DNA from: Bordetella sp. BOR01
GTDB taxonomy: Bacteria; Pseudomonadota; Gammaproteobacteria; Burkholderiales; Burkholderiaceae_B
Reading direction: 5' to 3'
DNA length: 64,000 nucleotides
Assembly: GCF_019218885.1 (NCBI RefSeq)
Contig: NZ_JAHUWT010000005.1
Location: 186,001-250,000 of the forward strand
The translations under genes and the position numbers were made by a program. Below are positions 62,953 through 64,000 of this stretch, in pieces. Numbering within the stretch: the stretch's first letter is position 1; the number at the start of each line of letters is the position of its first letter. Below the pieces are notes generated by a model. The model had not been told where the DNA came from and searched no databases. It worked only from the letters and a program-made list of their open reading frames with translations.

Positions 62953-64000
62953 TCAGACAATCGGCACCTGCGAATCGCGCAGCAAGCGCTCGGCCGACGC
63001 CAGCACGGCAGGCCGCAATTGTTCCAGCTGATCGGCGCGGCACAGGGCGCCGTGATGCTTGACGATATTGCCGCCTATCATCACCATCGACACGTCGTTC
63101 GGCTGGGCATAGGACACCACCGCCTGCACCGGGTCTTGCGCCGAGAGAATATGCAGGCCGCGGCGCTCCAGCATGATCAGGTCTGCCTGCTTGCCGGGCG
63201 CGAGCGTGCCGATTCGATCGGACATGCCCAGCGCAGCGGCGTTACCCACGGTGGCCCATTCGAGTACGTCGCGCGTGCGCACGGCGGTCTTCTCGATGGG
63301 CGATCCGCCGGTGCCGATCGCCGCGCCCGCGGCAGGCCGGTTTTGCAGGGTCGCGTAAGCATCCTGGTTGGCATACATGCGTTCCACCAGCAGGGTCGTG
63401 CGCATCAAGTCGAACATGTCGCCCTTGTTTCCCACCTCGCTGTCGACGCCGATGGACGCCGCGCCGCCCAGGGCGCGGACGCGGCCGCTCAAGGGGCGCC
63501 GTACGTGGAACTGCATCTCGACGCCGGGCGTCGCGGTCACCGACGCGCCGTGGTCGAGCAGCACGCGCAGTTCATCGTCTTCGAAGTAGTTGCCATGCAC
63601 GACATTGTGCCGGCCCGCCAGCAGGCCCTCGGCCGCCAAGCTTCGATAGCCGCCCGGCACCAGCCGCCCTGGCCGGCCCCAGGCATGCGCGCTGCTGAGC
63701 AGGGCAAAGTCCATTGCCGCGCGGAAATCGTGCCGGCAGACTTCGAGCGTGGAATAGTCGGGCCCCAGGATCGCCATGGCCAGGGTCAACAGCGCCTGGT
63801 CATCGGACAGCGGGCCGTGGCGCAACCGGCGAATCTCGGCCACGGGGTGGGGGATTTCCGAAAAATGCCGCTCTCCAGGACGCGGGCGCGGCTTGACCGT
63901 GCCGTGCCCGAACACCGCCCGGATGCCGCTGGCACGCAAGGCATCGATTGCCGCATCGGTATGCGCCGGGGTCGAGTTGTTGTGGCACCAGTCGAAGATG
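62953..64000 (-). CDS. Amidohydrolase of the TrzN/SAH deaminase type (partial, 5' end outside window)
   Basis: The frame stays open to the last base of the window, so the N-terminus is missing; about 349 residues are visible. The visible start reads DWCHNNSTPAHTDAAIDAL, a metal-site segment; VVHGNYFEDDELRVLLDHGASVTATPGVEMQFH supplies a zinc histidine and GVDSEVGNKGDMFDLMRT the late aspartate. The end has the usual ALGMSDRIGTLAPGKQADLIMLE. These zinc or iron enzymes deaminate or dechlorinate purines, triazines and similar rings; SVTATPGVEMQFH differs from guanine deaminase. Substrate open. Confidence 0.88.
   Translation of the reverse strand, partial: IFDWCHNNSTPAHTDAAIDALRASGIRAVFGHGTVKPRPRPGERHFSEIPHPVAEIRRLRHGPLSDDQALLTLAMAILGPDYSTLEVCRHDFRAAMDFALLSSAHAWGRPGRLVPGGYRSLAAEGLLAGRHNVVHGNYFEDDELRVLLDHGASVTATPGVEMQFHVRRPLSGRVRALGGAASIGVDSEVGNKGDMFDLMRTTLLVERMYANQDAYATLQNRPAAGAAIGTGGSPIEKTAVRTRDVLEWATVGNAAALGMSDRIGTLAPGKQADLIMLERRGLHILSAQDPVQAVVSYAQPNDVSMVMIGGNIVKHHGALCRADQLEQLRPAVLASAERLLRDSQVPIV

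Overview
The window looks like chromosome of a high-GC betaproteobacterium of the family Alcaligenaceae, close to Bordetella or Achromobacter. The reasons are four Bug-type (TctC family) periplasmic binding proteins scattered without their membrane partners, the block cysS - HhH-GPD glycosylase - accA - tilS - lysC - tRNA-Ser, and the strong GC bias at third codon positions. This is inference from gene content; no 16S rRNA gene is present. I see no prophage, insertion sequence, CRISPR array or replication origin.

Layout. 1-5216: the tail of a LysR regulator, then a lyase of the dihydrodipicolinate synthase family, a complete TRAP transporter (small permease, large permease, Tat-exported binding protein) and a GntR/FCD regulator. 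5351-7484: dodecin and a convergent PhoX-like Tat lipoprotein, separated by a long hairpin. 7838-14117: hydantoinase/oxoprolinase HyuA and HyuB, a metabolite:proton symporter and a convergent LysR gene. 14278-15628: an FMN reductase and a membrane-anchored ABM-domain protein. 15756-20743: a four-gene export operon (imelysin, di-heme oxidoreductase, second imelysin, DUF1513), probably for iron. 20842-23608: an MscS channel, an IclR regulator and a divergent Bug receptor with a pair of dyad operators between them.

23677-36432 is housekeeping: trmJ, suhB, a TerC-CBS membrane protein, uppP, lpxH, a cyclophilin, a TPR protein, cysS, a DNA glycosylase, accA, tilS, lysC and tRNA-Ser(GCT). It contains two copies of a REP-like inverted-repeat element of about 93 bp.

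36585-47381 is an accessory catabolic island: three Bug receptors, a class II aldolase-like protein, aldehyde dehydrogenase, IclR regulator, short-chain dehydrogenase, AhpD-like protein, thiol dioxygenase, class III CoA-transferase and enoyl-CoA hydratase. Three copies of the dyad RTTC-N9-GAAC lie in its two regulatory gaps, suggesting that one IclR protein controls both arms. The thiol dioxygenase with a class III CoA-transferase recalls mercaptopropionate-type organosulfur catabolism.

47610-51139 encodes two-protein non-homologous end joining (Ku and LigD). 51176-52825 holds a SAM O-methyltransferase and a divergent LysR gene. 52837-60938 is one long leftward block joining a quaternary-amine (betaine/carnitine type) ABC transporter to a nitrilase-family amidase, an acyl-CoA dehydrogenase and an acyl-CoA synthetase, with a GlxA-type AraC regulator next door. 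The window ends with tRNA-Arg(ACG), a DUF1275 protein, a LysR regulator and an amidohydrolase cut by the window edge.
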